Assembly (NCBI GenBank): GCA_040877545.1
Contig: JBBDNN010000034.1
Location: 1 to 64,000, forward strand
Direction of reading: 5' to 3'
From: Gracilimonas sp040877545
Lineage (GTDB): Bacteria; Bacteroidota; Rhodothermia; Balneolales; Balneolaceae
Length of the DNA: 64,000 bases
Shown here piece by piece: positions 1-8,368 of the stretch (positions within the stretch are counted from its first letter, which is position 1; each line of letters begins with the position of its first letter). The translations under genes were made by a program, and so were the position numbers. The notes under the pieces were generated by a model, which had not been told where the DNA came from, did not search any database, and saw only the letters and a program-made list of their open reading frames with translations.

Positions 1-96
1 ATAGTTGAAACCTCGATCGTTTTCTGCCGATATTTCAACATTGACACAACACTAGCATGATACCAGTATAAATGTCTGAAAATTCCTGAGTAATGC

Positions 97-113
97 ATAT
101 ACAATTTGTATAT
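97..113. promoter_or_regulatory. palindromic operator upstream of the vapB-like antitoxin gene
   Basis: Two perfect 8-base arms (ATATACAA and TTGTATAT) flank a single central T, ending 18 bases before the antitoxin ATG at 132. AbrB-fold antitoxins usually repress their own operon by binding such inverted repeats, so this is the natural autoregulatory site. The palindrome is seen directly; its role is inferred from position and family. Confidence 0.6.
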
Positions 114-131
114 ATCTAAGAGGTGATTAGA

Positions 132-371
132 ATGAAAAAAACAGCAAAAATATTTAAAAGCGGCAACAGTCAGGCGGTGAGATTGCCAAAAGAATCCCGA
201 TTTAATGAGAAAGAGGTGTATATCGAGAAACAAGGTGATTCTGTTGTATTACAACCTAAAAGAGAACGTTCATGGAGAAAAATGTTTGAAGCTGCCAAAA
301 ATTTCAGCCCTGATTTTCTAAATGAAAGAAACCAGCTTCCTACCCAGGAAAGAGAATTTTTTGATGAATGA
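132..371 (+). CDS. vapB: VapB/VagC-type antitoxin with AbrB (SpoVT) DNA-binding fold
   Basis: This is a 79-residue protein. The N-terminal swapped-hairpin AbrB domain (about residues 1-45) carries the family string KIFKSGNSQAVRLPK. The C-terminal tail, rich in aromatic and charged residues, is the usual toxin-wrapping segment. The ATG at 132 is preferred over an in-frame GTG at 123 because an AAGAGGTG Shine-Dalgarno stretch (118-125) sits at proper spacing before it. Its stop overlaps the toxin start in an ATGA arrangement (368-371), typical of translationally coupled toxin-antitoxin pairs. The downstream toxin gene is broken, so this antitoxin is now an orphan; it may still bind the palindrome at 97-113 or neutralise a related toxin elsewhere. 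Confidence 0.9.
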   Translation: MKKTAKIFKSGNSQAVRLPKESRFNEKEVYIEKQGDSVVLQPKRERSWRKMFEAAKNFSPDFLNERNQLPTQEREFFDE

Positions 372-766
372 AGTATCTTCTTGATACAAATATTTGCGTT
401 TATTTGATAAATAAATTTCCAATATCAGGTTGGGAAAATTTGAATCTTTTGAACCCGGAGATATTGGTATCTCTTCCATTTCTTATTGTGAACTCGTTTA
501 TGGTGTATTCAAACGCAGAAGAGTAGAATACAATCTAAAACCCTTCCCAATTTTCTTTCCCCGCTTGATATAATAACTTTTCGCCTTCTGCCTCTCTTAA
601 GTATGGGAGGATAAGAACTGATTTAGAAATAAAAGGGAAAATAATCGGATCTATGGATTTACTCATTGCAGCCCATGCACTTGATTTGAACTGCACTTTG
701 GTAACCAATAACGAGAAAGAATTTGAGCGAGTAAAAGGGCTAAAAATAGAGAATTGGGTAAAATAA
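368..766 (+). pseudogene. vapC: VapC PIN-domain toxin, broken by at least three frameshifts
   Basis: Translation must change frame several times to recover a full VapC. Frame 2 from 368 gives MKYLLDTNICVYLINK with the first catalytic Asp. Frame 1 (about 415-545) gives EPGDIGISSISYCELVYGV with the conserved Glu. Frame 3 (about 552-575) gives FLSPLDII. Frame 2 again (about 578-766) gives FSPSASLKYGRIRTDLE, then SMDLLIAAHALDLN and LVTNNEKEFERV, ending in TAA at 764. All PIN catalytic positions survive but no frame is open throughout, so no functional ribonuclease can be made. The homology is very clear and the breakage is read directly from the sequence. Sequencing error is unlikely to give three separate shifts but cannot be excluded. 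Confidence 0.88.
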
Positions 767-825
767 AAATCGGCTCTTTAAGATCAGAAAAGCTAATGCT
801 TAAAAAAAGCCCTTACTGCGAATTA

Positions 826-2235
826 TCAATTCCGGCGTTTTTTTGGATTGAACAGGATGTTTCCTTTCTGTAGTTCTACCGGATTTTCCAGTTGCTGGTA
901 TGGAAGTGCAGGTGCAATTTTAGCGGGAGGGGCTGCTTCGCCTGTAATAAGTTCCAGTGCTTTAGCCAGCAATGGATCTGTGGAATCCCCAAGTGCTATA
1001 GCATCAAATAAATCTTCTTCCACTATATGATCAGGCATCAACCCATCTCTGAAATCAGTGACCCCTAAAGCATTTGCATATTTTAAGCTTACCGGTGCTA
1101 TTACATAATCATGACTTGGCATTTCATTTAGGGCGGTTATAACAAAAGCCCCATAAAATTTACCATAAGTAGGTGTTCCGATTGATACTACATCTAAATA
1201 GGGATCTAATCCATTTATAAGCAGTTCGCTGGCAGAAGCTGAGCGGTCGGTTGTGAGAAAATATATCTTATCCAGGCCAAGCTTTACAGAGCTTTCCGAA
1301 AATCGTACCACAAGGTTTTCTGATTCCGGGCCTTCTTCATCTAAATAAGCCTGTTGAAGCTCTTCGTTATATTGAAATTTTACAAATATCTCTTTGTTCT
1401 GAGTAGCAGACATTGGTGCAATCGCATTTCCAAAACTTTTTGCAGTGGAAATTGTACCCCCGGGATTGTACCTCAAATCAATTACCAGATCTGTTACTCC
1501 TTTCGATTGTAAAGCAGCTAAAGTATCATCCAAGCTATGTACAAATTTGTCGCTGGTGCCATCTATAAAGCGGGAGTAAAAAATATAGCCGGTTTTGGTT
1601 CCCTCATTTTCATAAATCTGCGTATGAACAATGGGACTTAACTCAAGCTGTTGTTTGGTAATGGGAAAAGTTTCTCCCTCAGAAATTTCCCCTTTTTCCC
1701 GATCAAGATTACCTAAGGTAACAGAACCACTTGTTGATTCAGAGTAATACAAATCCAGGTAATTGGAGGTGGTTAATTGCTGACCATTTATTTTAAGAAT
1801 GACATCGCCTCTCTTTAAGCCCGCCTCATCGGCAGGTGTATCGGGATAAACAAATAAGGCTACGATTATAACTTCATTACCATTTTCAGAGAGCCGGTAA
1901 AATGCCGGGGAATAGCCTGCGGTGTATGAAGAACCAACAAGATTGTCCAGGTATTCTTCTGCATCATCCGATATATTTGAGAAAACATCATCGGCTTCAA
2001 GCATGCTGCCAAAGAATTGCTCAGGTTCAAGGGTTCCATCCGTTTCATCGGGTACCAGGTCATTCCAGAAATAATAAAAATCCATTCTTTCGCGAATCCA
2101 GTCATTTACTGCAAAATATTCCCCTATTTCTTCCTCCTCGTCCTCGTTTTCATTGCTTGCAGGATTAGTGCTGCATGCTGTTGATAAAAAAGAAGCAATT
2201 ATAAGTAAGGCGGCAAGGTGATAGATCGGTTTCAT
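826..2235 (-). CDS. S41-family C-terminal-processing-type peptidase, lipoprotein with PDZ domain
   Basis: This 469-residue protein opens with a lipoprotein signal ending at Cys21, followed by an acidic spacer. A PDZ-like domain lies at about 115-175 (PADEAGLKRGDVILKINGQ), then an S41 protease core with the DLRYNPGG motif (253-260), the SASASE catalytic-serine motif (332-337) and a general-base Lys in GTPTYGK (359). It should be anchored in the envelope and cleave periplasmic or surface proteins, perhaps at their C-termini. It is the last gene of the leftward run that begins with the barrel gene at 7917 and follows the tonB-like gene after 24 bases, so co-transcription is likely. The substrate is unknown. 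Confidence 0.85.
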   Translation of the reverse strand: MKPIYHLAALLIIASFLSTACSTNPASNENEDEEEEIGEYFAVNDWIRERMDFYYFWNDLVPDETDGTLEPEQFFGSMLEADDVFSNISDDAEEYLDNLVGSSYTAGYSPAFYRLSENGNEVIIVALFVYPDTPADEAGLKRGDVILKINGQQLTTSNYLDLYYSESTSGSVTLGNLDREKGEISEGETFPITKQQLELSPIVHTQIYENEGTKTGYIFYSRFIDGTSDKFVHSLDDTLAALQSKGVTDLVIDLRYNPGGTISTAKSFGNAIAPMSATQNKEIFVKFQYNEELQQAYLDEEGPESENLVVRFSESSVKLGLDKIYFLTTDRSASASELLINGLDPYLDVVSIGTPTYGKFYGAFVITALNEMPSHDYVIAPVSLKYANALGVTDFRDGLMPDHIVEEDLFDAIALGDSTDPLLAKALELITGEAAPPAKIAPALPYQQLENPVELQKGNILFNPKKRRN

Positions 2236-2259
2236 AAGTATAAAATATTTTGGGTGGTT

Positions 2260-3081
2260 TTAATCAAACACAAACCGGAAGGTAATAGTGCCCCACTGAG
2301 CTTGTTGGGGAACACCGCCTGGAAGTCGGGAGAAGCGCCATGTTCGCAAGGTACTCATTACTTCTCTTTCAAGTTCAGGATTCATTTTTTTTAGCGGGAT
2401 GATGCGGCCCACACTGCCATCGGTGCGTACTTCGAATTTTACTGTTATTACCCCTTCTGTATTTGCCGTATTTGTGGGTAAAGGCTGCACCAGCGGCGAG
2501 CGGTCTATATCGCCCTCCCATTTAAGTTCATAAGGAGATGTTTTATCCTCTTCGTTCCCACTCCCTTGATCAGAATTTATATCACCCCGTGCGCCATCCA
2601 CATCACCACTTTCTTCAGCACCTTCGGCTATATTTTCATCTTCGCGGGCTTCCGGTGGTATTTCAATTTCTTCTTCCTGATTTTCGGCTTCTTGTTTGGC
2701 AGGGTCAATTTCCTCCGTTTCAGGGGTGTTAACCTCTTCAGCCTCTACTTCCTCAACCTCATCGGGCAAATCAACAGGTTTGGTATTTTCTTCGGTGGGG
2801 GTTTGAGGCGTTTCTTCCGGTTCGGGAATTTCTTCAACGGGTTCCTCAGGCTGAACATCTGAAGGATTCGGCCTGCTGGCTACTTCTTCATTTTTTTCTT
2901 TTGAATATTCAGCCAATTGACCTGATTTAAATTCCCCAAATTCTATCTCTATAAAAGAAGGCCGCAGATTTTTATTTGTATTGATAGTGAATAAAAGAGA
3001 AAAAATGAGCAAAGCGATATTTATCCCAAGCGTAATGCTCAAAGCTAAATTATCATCTTTTGTGAAGTTTGGCTTTCTCAT
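2260..3081 (-). CDS. TonB/TolA-family energy transducer
   Basis: This 273-residue protein has one N-terminal membrane segment (about 13-33), a long Glu/Pro-rich periplasmic linker (about 70-170) and a C-terminal TonB-type domain (about 190-273) with GVITVKFEVRTDGSVGRI and a closing LRTWRFSRLP motif. TonB-like proteins carry energy from an ExbB/ExbD motor to outer-membrane partners. The gene lies 4 bases after exbD, and exbB precedes that, so the three form one motor. The acidic linker differs from the Pro-Lys linker of enterobacterial TonB. TolA-like duty in outer-membrane integrity is an alternative, because no Pal or TolB gene is present here to decide. Confidence 0.85.
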   Translation of the reverse strand: MRKPNFTKDDNLALSITLGINIALLIFSLLFTINTNKNLRPSFIEIEFGEFKSGQLAEYSKEKNEEVASRPNPSDVQPEEPVEEIPEPEETPQTPTEENTKPVDLPDEVEEVEAEEVNTPETEEIDPAKQEAENQEEEIEIPPEAREDENIAEGAEESGDVDGARGDINSDQGSGNEEDKTSPYELKWEGDIDRSPLVQPLPTNTANTEGVITVKFEVRTDGSVGRIIPLKKMNPELEREVMSTLRTWRFSRLPGGVPQQAQWGTITFRFVFD

Positions 3082-3085
3082 CTTT

Positions 3086-3499
3086 TTAGGAACCTTGTTC
3101 TGTTGCCATCACTATTTTAAGGTTTAATGCCTTACTTATATTCATCACCCGAACAGCATCATCCACGATAGCATCCTTATCTGCTCTTAATACAACTGTA
3201 CCTTGTGGTTTATTATTGCGGGCTTCACGGATAGCCGTTGCCAGTGTACTGCGAGTGGTTAAATCACCATCCACATAAAATTCACCTTCTTTGGTAACGG
3301 CTACCGAAATAAATTGTGGCTCTGTTGCCGCACTGCTTTCTGCTTTGGGCACTTCTACACGAATACCAAAATTGGTAACAAAAGAAGATGTTAACAGGAA
3401 GAAGATCAATAACAATAACACAATATCGGTTAAGGACGACTGAGAAAACAGCGACAACGGTGTTAAACTTTTATCTCCTTTTCTAAAGTCTCTTGCCAT
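3086..3499 (-). CDS. exbD: ExbD/TolR-family motor subunit
   Basis: This 137-residue protein has a short basic cytoplasmic N-terminus, one membrane helix (about 25-43) beginning with the conserved proton-path Asp at residue 25 (SLTDIVLLLLIFF), and a periplasmic ExbD/TolR domain to the end. The family works with ExbB as a proton-driven rotor-stator pair that powers TonB or TolA. It lies between exbB (2-base gap) and the tonB-like gene (4-base gap). Length and domain order are normal. Whether it serves a Ton or a Tol system cannot be told from this protein alone. Confidence 0.92.
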   Translation of the reverse strand: MARDFRKGDKSLTPLSLFSQSSLTDIVLLLLIFFLLTSSFVTNFGIRVEVPKAESSAATEPQFISVAVTKEGEFYVDGDLTTRSTLATAIREARNNKPQGTVVLRADKDAIVDDAVRVMNISKALNLKIVMATEQGS

Positions 3500-3501
3500 T
3501 T

Positions 3502-4215
3502 TTAAACCTCTTTTTTAGGCGCCGGGGATTGCAGAAGTTCAAGGAAATCGGCGGAAGCATTTTCCATTTCAAAAATAGAGCGGTTAATTTTCCCTAACAG
3601 AAAATTATAAAATCCGTAAGCAATTAAGCCCACGATAAGTCCTGTTGCGGTGGTAATCAGAGCCTCCCAAATTCCACCGGCCAATACACTCGGATTCACA
3701 TTTCCCTGCAACGATTGAATATCCATAAAAGCTTCAATCATGCCAGTCACCGTTCCTGTAAAACCTAAAAGCGGGGCCACACCGGCAATGGTTGCCAGCC
3801 AGTTCATTCGTTTTTCAAGGAAAAAAATCTCTTTTTTCCCGGCATTGTCAATAGCATCCTCAATATCACGAAGTGGACGCCCGAGCCGTTTAATGCCGGC
3901 TTTAACAATCCTGGAGATGGGCTTGCTAACTTCATCACAATATTCCCTGGCATCAATAGTACCGCTTTTGCCAGATTTCAACATCCTTTCTATGGTAATT
4001 AAAAATTTTGTAGGCTCTATATGTGAGCGGTTTAAGGCACTCCATCTTTCCACAATTACATAAATAGCAATCGCGAATAAAATAAAGATTGGAATCATCA
4101 AGACGCCGCCTTCAACCAGCAGGTCGAAGAAAGTTATTGTGTCTCCTTGCATAGCAAGTTCAAGAGAGTCGGCCACTGCAGTGGTATCTTGCAGAAGTAT
4201 CAGCAAATGGTGCAT
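3502..4215 (-). CDS. exbB: ExbB/TolQ/MotA-family proton channel subunit
   Basis: This 237-residue protein has three predicted membrane segments (about 30-55, 138-162 and 180-205). The last two lie in the MotA/TolQ/ExbB domain with LATIAGVAPLLGFTGTVTGM followed by the second conserved helix around ALITTATGLIVGLIAYG. It forms the membrane channel of an ExbBD motor. A 20-base gap separates it from the upstream HU-SPOR gene, and exbD follows after 2 bases. Family assignment is firm; the process being powered is inferred from the operon. Confidence 0.92.
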   Translation of the reverse strand: MHHLLILLQDTTAVADSLELAMQGDTITFFDLLVEGGVLMIPIFILFAIAIYVIVERWSALNRSHIEPTKFLITIERMLKSGKSGTIDAREYCDEVSKPISRIVKAGIKRLGRPLRDIEDAIDNAGKKEIFFLEKRMNWLATIAGVAPLLGFTGTVTGMIEAFMDIQSLQGNVNPSVLAGGIWEALITTATGLIVGLIAYGFYNFLLGKINRSIFEMENASADFLELLQSPAPKKEV

Positions 4216-4235
4216 GTAGATGAGGTAGTTTTCGT

Positions 4236-5993
4236 TTATTGAATTTTAGTTATAAAATAATTTTCTGAATATGGTGTGGTCAGAGTTTCTGCGGCAATAG
4301 CAGCATCCCGTAATGATTGAAATTGCCCTAAACTAACGCGCCATAGCTGTCCATATTGGGGAGATGGTTGAGAAGTCACTACTACTCTAAAGCCTTCATT
4401 ACCCAGTTTTTCCTGTTGAACTTTAACACTATTTTCTTTGCTTAGCGAATATACCACAATGGTATAGCCATTATTTGCTTCTGGCACCGACACCCCTTTT
4501 AAACCATATAACGGCTGATCAGGATTTACATTGGCTCCTTCAGTTCCTGATACTGTTGGCTCGGGTGATTGTTCCTCTACGCCTTCTTCAGGTTCTTCAT
4601 CTGAAGTAGCAGCATTCGCCTGTGCGGTCTCATCCGGCTCCGTTTCTTCAGCAGATGGCTCAGAGGATTCGGGATCGGCTGTTGCCGGAGAGCTGGCTGT
4701 AGCCACTTGATTGGAAGCAGTTTGTACCGGTATCCCGGGTATATCAACGATTCCAAAATAGCCCAGGCTAAATACTCCACCGCCGAGAATCAGGACTGCG
4801 AGAACAACCCACAATACAGCCGGGGAAGATTGGCGTTTTTTGGGAGATGTGCGTGATTTCTTTTTCTCCCGCTTCTTTTCTTTTGGTTCTTTATCGGCGG
4901 TTGTATCCGAAGAGATATTTGTAATTACCGGAACTACTTCTTCTTCATCCCCCCCTTCCTCTTCTTCGTCTTCAATCAGGCCTTTAAAGGGATCGTCAAA
5001 ATCTTCATCATCTTCTTCCGCTTCAGTTTCAGTTTCACCTTCTTCAGCTAGCTCTTCTTCAATATTTTCTTCTTTATCTAATTTTATGCTGAGCTCCTCC
5101 TCCTCATCAGCAGCATCTTTCTCCTCTTCTTCTGAATCACCAAAAAGATTAGTTAATTCATTTTCATCAACAGAATCATCATCATCGTCTGCGGTATCGC
5201 CTAATAAATTGCTCAGTTCGTCTTCATCAACGGAACTATCCTCTTCAACTGTATCACCTAATATATTGCTTAGTTCGCTCTCATCAATAGAACTTTCTTC
5301 TTCGTCTGTTGAACCAAATAAATTACTTAGTTCGTCATCTTCGCTTGCATCTTCCGGTCCTTCATCATTTCCAAGCATCCCCGAAAACGTGTTTTCCGCC
5401 GTATCATCTTTATAGGTATCAATCCCCCATTTTTCCGGACCTGGTTGTTCTTCAGGTAATGTATCTTCTGGATCTGAAGGTATTTCATCTTCCTTCCCAG
5501 AATCATCTGTTCCTTCAATACCTTCTTCCCCGGCTATATCATACAGCAAACCGCTTTCTTCTTTTTCACCTGTTGGGGACTCTGTTTCAAAAGGAGTTTC
5601 CTCTGTTTCTTCCAGTCCTTCATCTGCACTTAGTAAGCCGCCAAAAGGATCGTCCTCTAATTCCTCCTCATCAGGACTAGCCGTAACAGGATCAGGGGCG
5701 ATATCAACATTTTCAGCATTCTCTTCGGGTTTTGAAGAATCGGTGAGTTCAATGGCTTCCATTCCCACATATTTATAATTGATTTCTGTAGCCAACTCAG
5801 CTGACGGAATGAAAATCACATTATTTCCTATTCCGCTAAAAACACCAAAACCTTCCAACTCATAAGCCTCACCTTCACCAATCGCCTGTTTTATCTCTTT
5901 TACCAGACTTGCCAGCTGCTTTTCAACTTTGCTTTTTTCTATTCCAGAAGCCTCAACCAGAAGCTCTACCAGTTTTTGTTGATCTAAATGCAT
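4236..5993 (-). CDS. membrane protein with N-terminal HU-like domain, acidic repeat linker and C-terminal SPOR domain
   Basis: This is a 585-residue composite protein. Residues 1-83 resemble an HU/IHF-type fold (LVELLVEASGIEKSKVEKQ, then the beta turn ELEGFGVFSGIG) but lack the long DNA-binding arm. Residues 84-360 are extremely acidic and contain four copies of an ELSNLxG repeat (221-296). A Lys/Arg-rich stretch (370-388) precedes one membrane helix (391-413), then an acidic/Pro-rich segment and a SPOR domain (about 506-585). SPOR domains bind denuded septal peptidoglycan. The topology implied is HU-like part in the cytoplasm and SPOR in the periplasm, which would tie something inside the cell to division-site murein. 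It lies 3 bases after a second HU-like gene. Whether the HU-like part binds DNA or protein is unknown. Confidence 0.85.
   Translation of the reverse strand: MHLDQQKLVELLVEASGIEKSKVEKQLASLVKEIKQAIGEGEAYELEGFGVFSGIGNNVIFIPSAELATEINYKYVGMEAIELTDSSKPEENAENVDIAPDPVTASPDEEELEDDPFGGLLSADEGLEETEETPFETESPTGEKEESGLLYDIAGEEGIEGTDDSGKEDEIPSDPEDTLPEEQPGPEKWGIDTYKDDTAENTFSGMLGNDEGPEDASEDDELSNLFGSTDEEESSIDESELSNILGDTVEEDSSVDEDELSNLLGDTADDDDDSVDENELTNLFGDSEEEEKDAADEEEELSIKLDKEENIEEELAEEGETETEAEEDDEDFDDPFKGLIEDEEEEGGDEEEVVPVITNISSDTTADKEPKEKKREKKKSRTSPKKRQSSPAVLWVVLAVLILGGGVFSLGYFGIVDIPGIPVQTASNQVATASSPATADPESSEPSAEETEPDETAQANAATSDEEPEEGVEEQSPEPTVSGTEGANVNPDQPLYGLKGVSVPEANNGYTIVVYSLSKENSVKVQQEKLGNEGFRVVVTSQPSPQYGQLWRVSLGQFQSLRDAAIAAETLTTPYSENYFITKIQ
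5106..5333 (-). repeat. tandem protein repeat, four units of about 19-20 codons
   Basis: Within the HU-SPOR gene, residues 221-296 hold four successive units starting ELSNLFG, ELSNILG, ELSNLLG and ELTNLFG, each followed by an Asp/Glu/Ser run ending in a VDE or similar turn. The short hydrophobic patch every 19-20 residues in an otherwise acidic linker looks like repeated docking motifs. Confidence 0.8.
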
Positions 5994-5996
5994 GGT

Positions 5997-6194
5997 TTAT
6001 CCCTTTTTTTCGGCTACAAATTCTACTGAATCACTGGGTGGAATCATCACGTTTGTGCCGTCGGCTCTTTTTTCTTGTTTTTGATTCTGATGTACAGCTT
6101 TAAAAGTACCCAAGCCTTTTATTTCCACCGAATTTTTCATAATAACCTGATCACGAATCACAATTCCCAATGTTTCCAGAAACTCTTTAGTCAT
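5997..6194 (-). CDS. short HU-like protein lacking the first helix
   Basis: This 65-residue protein aligns with HU/IHF from the second helix onward: FLETLGIVIRDQVIMKNSVEIKG corresponds to helix 2 and the first strand, GLGTFKAVHQNQ to the GFGTF/RR turn, and ADGTNVMIPPSDSVEF to the arm end and IPAS-KVPxF segment. The first 25 or so residues of a normal 90-residue HU are absent and no upstream in-frame start restores them, because the previous gene ends only 7 bases earlier. It is immediately followed (3 bases) by the HU-SPOR gene, whose own HU-like domain keeps the N-terminal helices. The two may complement each other structurally; that is inference. It could also be a minimal stand-alone DNA-binding protein. 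Confidence 0.75.
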   Translation of the reverse strand: MTKEFLETLGIVIRDQVIMKNSVEIKGLGTFKAVHQNQKQEKRADGTNVMIPPSDSVEFVAEKKG

Positions 6195-6201
6195 AGTAGT
6201 A

Positions 6202-7917
6202 TCATATTTTTATTGTTAACCCACCGAAAACCTGGAAAGGACGTTCTTGATATCCATTCCAAATTTCATATTTCTGCCCCAAAATATTCAATACTTTTGC
6301 GTAAACGCCAAATCTTTCATTAATCTGAAATTCCGCACTGCCGTTTATTAAAGCAAATGCGTTTAAATCATCCGCAGAAGCCGGATCTTCCCTTGGTCCA
6401 ACATATTCTGCCCAGGAACTTATAGTTAGTTTGTTAAATGGTTTGTAGGAAAGGGAGCCTTCTAATCCCATCCTTTCCTCGTAAGGAATTTTATCACCAT
6501 CTTTTAAGGATGGGTTGCGTCCATATAGTTTTGCATCAAACCAAAATTTCTCGGGAACCAGCTGCTGGGAAATTCCTGCATAAAGTTCGAGAATATTGGC
6601 ATCGCCGTAATTTACATCATACAAACCAAAAGCGTCTGTTGCGAAAATTTCATCTCGCTGGTAGTATGCATAATCTCGAATATGATCATAAGTAATACCA
6701 CCATACAGGCTATTCCCTTCTATTATTTTGAAAGCCACTTCAGTATGAATTCCAATATTATAGGAATGACGCAATTGCGTCCTGTTATTCAAAAAGCGAT
6801 TGTACTGATGATGGCTCTGAACAGATTGCAGCTCAGGTTTGGCGAAAAAATTAGCGGTAGCAGAGAAATTATTGTTGATGTTATGCTTCACTTCCACTTC
6901 GGGTACAAAATAAAATTTATCAGAATATGGATCAGAAATATAGTCAATACCACCTTTTCCTTTTATTCTGGTGGTAAAATCTAACAGCCGTTCGTATTCT
7001 AATGCTCCCTGAACATGCATCCAGTTCTCAGAATCAGCATTATTCACCTGATAGTTTCCGCCCTCTATACTGGTTGAAATATCAAAGGTCTCATACATTC
7101 GCTGACCCGGCCAATATTTTCGAAATTTGCCGAAATAGATTGTTTCAGAGATTTCACCACCTGGATTGTAATAAGAATAATCGGCTCTTTCAGTGGAATG
7201 CCTTGACTGAAATAATGAACCACCTAACACGAAATCCATACCTGAAAAGGCATTGTTAATTTGTTTTATTGTTGCTTTAGCAGAAGCTCCTAAATTATTT
7301 TTTTCAGGCATCTCATCTATGGAAGGAAGTGGTAAAAGATGATGTTCATCAGACAGAACACCAACTTCTAAATTCGATTGCCATTTTTCGCTCGTCTTAG
7401 TTCGATAAAGAGCTTGCACATCAAAAAAGCGAAATCCACTTTCCTGATTTTCCAAATGGCCATCAGAGGACCGAAAATTCATGTCAGCAGATATTAAGCT
7501 GCTTTCTCCTAATTCTGTAAAGCCATAAGCATCAATTTCGGGGGTGAGGTAAGTTCCGAGTCCTGCTCTTACATAGGCATTCATGCGATCTGGTGTAAAA
7601 AAAATATTTCGAACTGGCGGCTCGGGGCGATCCAGATTTGTCACCTCAATACCTGCAACCGCATCATCACGCGATTCCATAAATGGCATCCGGTCGGGAT
7701 CTATTCGGAACACCCGTGGCTTGGGATTAAAACCCAGAATGGGTTGCCTGCGAAGGCCGGGAAAACGTGCTTGAAATTCACTTCGTATTTCAATGTCCTG
7801 AGGATTTATATCAGGTAAAAGAGAGTTTTGGGGATCATTTTCCCCACTTTGAGCACTAGCAGGCAAATGAAACAAAATTGCCAAAAAAGTGATAATAAAT
7901 AGTCGCAATATCATCAT
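6202..7917 (-). CDS. outer-membrane beta-barrel protein, TonB-dependent-receptor-like without a plug
   Basis: This 571-residue protein has a signal peptide (about 1-22, cut after ASA). A pre-barrel region of about 90 residues (with RIDPDRMPFM) is followed by many alternating amphipathic strands with Tyr/Phe-rich ends, finishing in VFGGLTIKI, a strand-type C-terminus recognised by the BAM machinery. It resembles the barrel half of TonB-dependent receptors, but no plug domain or clear TonB box is visible. It heads the leftward operon with HU-like genes, exbB, exbD and tonB, and so is a likely partner of that motor. The substrate is unknown. Confidence 0.75.
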   Translation of the reverse strand: MMILRLFIITFLAILFHLPASAQSGENDPQNSLLPDINPQDIEIRSEFQARFPGLRRQPILGFNPKPRVFRIDPDRMPFMESRDDAVAGIEVTNLDRPEPPVRNIFFTPDRMNAYVRAGLGTYLTPEIDAYGFTELGESSLISADMNFRSSDGHLENQESGFRFFDVQALYRTKTSEKWQSNLEVGVLSDEHHLLPLPSIDEMPEKNNLGASAKATIKQINNAFSGMDFVLGGSLFQSRHSTERADYSYYNPGGEISETIYFGKFRKYWPGQRMYETFDISTSIEGGNYQVNNADSENWMHVQGALEYERLLDFTTRIKGKGGIDYISDPYSDKFYFVPEVEVKHNINNNFSATANFFAKPELQSVQSHHQYNRFLNNRTQLRHSYNIGIHTEVAFKIIEGNSLYGGITYDHIRDYAYYQRDEIFATDAFGLYDVNYGDANILELYAGISQQLVPEKFWFDAKLYGRNPSLKDGDKIPYEERMGLEGSLSYKPFNKLTISSWAEYVGPREDPASADDLNAFALINGSAEFQINERFGVYAKVLNILGQKYEIWNGYQERPFQVFGGLTIKI

Positions 7918-8368
7918 GAAATTGAATTTCTTAAAGGTACTAAAATTTAAAGGAAGGTTTCAGTGTGGCTAACGAAAAAGATGTACTTAGAGTATATAAG
8001 GATGTTCCAGTATTATGGCTTCTTAAATGAGGCCTGCTTATTTATATAATGTTATTTCTCCACCTCATCCTACATTCAACAAAGAGATAACAAATATCCT
8101 GCGATCTCTTTACGGCAAGTTAAATTCAGATCTAAACCTCGTTTTTTGTATTTTTTGTTGGAGAGTAAAAGGCGAATTGGCGAGATGTTGTCCGTGTCAA
8201 TACCTCTGGAAGCTCATAGTGATGCAAGGTTTTTAAATTCTATCCAATATTTATCGGTAAAAATTTTGTTGTGAGGGTGTGCAATAAGATCAGGCCACCT
8301 ATATTTTATCATACTTAAACTGAGAAGTATAATTTTTCTATAAACTTGTTTCTTAACTCACTTTATGC
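7918..8368. other. divergent intergenic region, no gene recognised
   Basis: These 451 bases lie between the leftward envelope operon and the rightward chemotaxis-kinase gene, so both promoters should be here. A 69-codon open frame (8027-8236) is Cys/Leu/Trp-rich, has no visible ribosome site and resembles nothing I know; I do not call it a gene. No tRNA fold or strong hairpin was seen. Confidence 0.5.

Noticed and set aside
41..72. TTGACA with a TATAAA-like hexamer as a promoter for vapB
   Set aside because: The spacing (19-20 bases) is poor and bacteria of this type generally use different promoter motifs.
4840..5415. 191-codon plus-strand open frame, Ser-rich
   Set aside because: It is the antisense of the acidic repeat linker of the HU-SPOR gene; the Ser runs are reverse readings of Glu/Asp codons.
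8027..8236. 69-codon open frame in the 7.9-8.4 kb gap
   Set aside because: No ribosome site, odd composition, no resemblance to a family; could be real but not supportable.
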